5,551 nt of DNA. Source: Synergistaceae bacterium. GTDB lineage: Bacteria; Synergistota; Synergistia; Synergistales; Thermovirgaceae. Under the pieces are notes generated by a model, which was given only the letters and a program-made list of their open reading frames with translations, was not told where the DNA came from and did not search any database. A program made the translations under genes and the position numbers. The DNA lies in NCBI GenBank assembly GCA_003446665.1, contig DMCT01000050.1:1-5551 (forward strand), read 5' to 3'. Below are positions 5,537 to 5,551 of this stretch, piece by piece; the stretch's first letter is position 1, and each line of letters begins with the position of its first letter.

Positions 5537-5551
5537 TTAAGGACTCAGACC
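5537..5551 (-). repeat. Right copy of GGTCTGA-type inverted repeat at the window edge
   Basis: Read on the minus strand this is GGTCTGAGTCCTTAA, resembling the sequence at 4126-4140 (GGTCTGACACCCTTA). It ends exactly at the last base of the window, so its extension outward cannot be judged. Confidence 0.35.

Noticed and set aside
1..5551. CRISPR array, tRNA or rRNA gene
   Set aside because: No regularly spaced 24-40 bp repeats, cloverleaf-like sequence or rRNA-like segment was seen on either strand.

Overview
The window looks like accessory DNA from an anaerobic bacterium. Gene content points loosely to Synergistota, Firmicutes or a sulfate-reducer/syntroph-type proteobacterium, but nothing here fixes the taxon. 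It is a mosaic with visible composition shifts: a mid-GC defence operon on the left, a GC-rich block of transposon remnants in the middle, and an AT-rich peptide-metabolism locus on the right.

Left (1-1910, minus strand): the start of a BREX phage-defence operon in the canonical order brxA - brxB - brxC. brxA and brxB are complete and overlap by 8 bp. brxC begins 60 bp further on and leaves the window after its first 178 codons, just past the Walker A motif. A good sigma-70 type promoter and a 14-bp palindrome lie upstream of brxA. The remaining BREX genes (pglX, pglZ, brxL) would lie beyond base 1.

Middle (about 1930-4142, plus strand): an IS21-family element that has lost its left end and the N-terminal part of istA but keeps an intact istB. 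It is followed directly by the last ~70 codons of a second, unrelated transposase (IS1182-like) and that element's non-coding end, which carries an 11-bp direct repeat spaced exactly 60 bp. The BREX promoter region and the IS21 remnant point away from each other.

Right (4014-5551, minus strand): a P1-family (DmpA-type) self-cleaving aminopeptidase gene, preceded by the last ~58 codons of an OppF/DppF-type peptide ABC transporter ATPase only 17 bp upstream. This is probably a broken peptide-uptake and peptide-hydrolysis operon. The peptidase has its nucleophile and oxyanion residues, but its last ~40 codons are read out of the neighbouring transposon end, so its C-terminus is chimeric. The transporter fragment is cut about 150 bp from the right edge, where short CTCTGTGGC-type repeats occur. 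A GGTCTGA-type sequence occurs in opposite orientation at both edges of this AT-rich segment.

The recognisable systems (BREX, IS21, P1 peptidase, Opp transporter) are all known. The unusual material is at the junctions: the truncation next to the BREX promoter, the nested transposon remnants, the chimeric peptidase tail, and the repeats flanking the peptidase segment.
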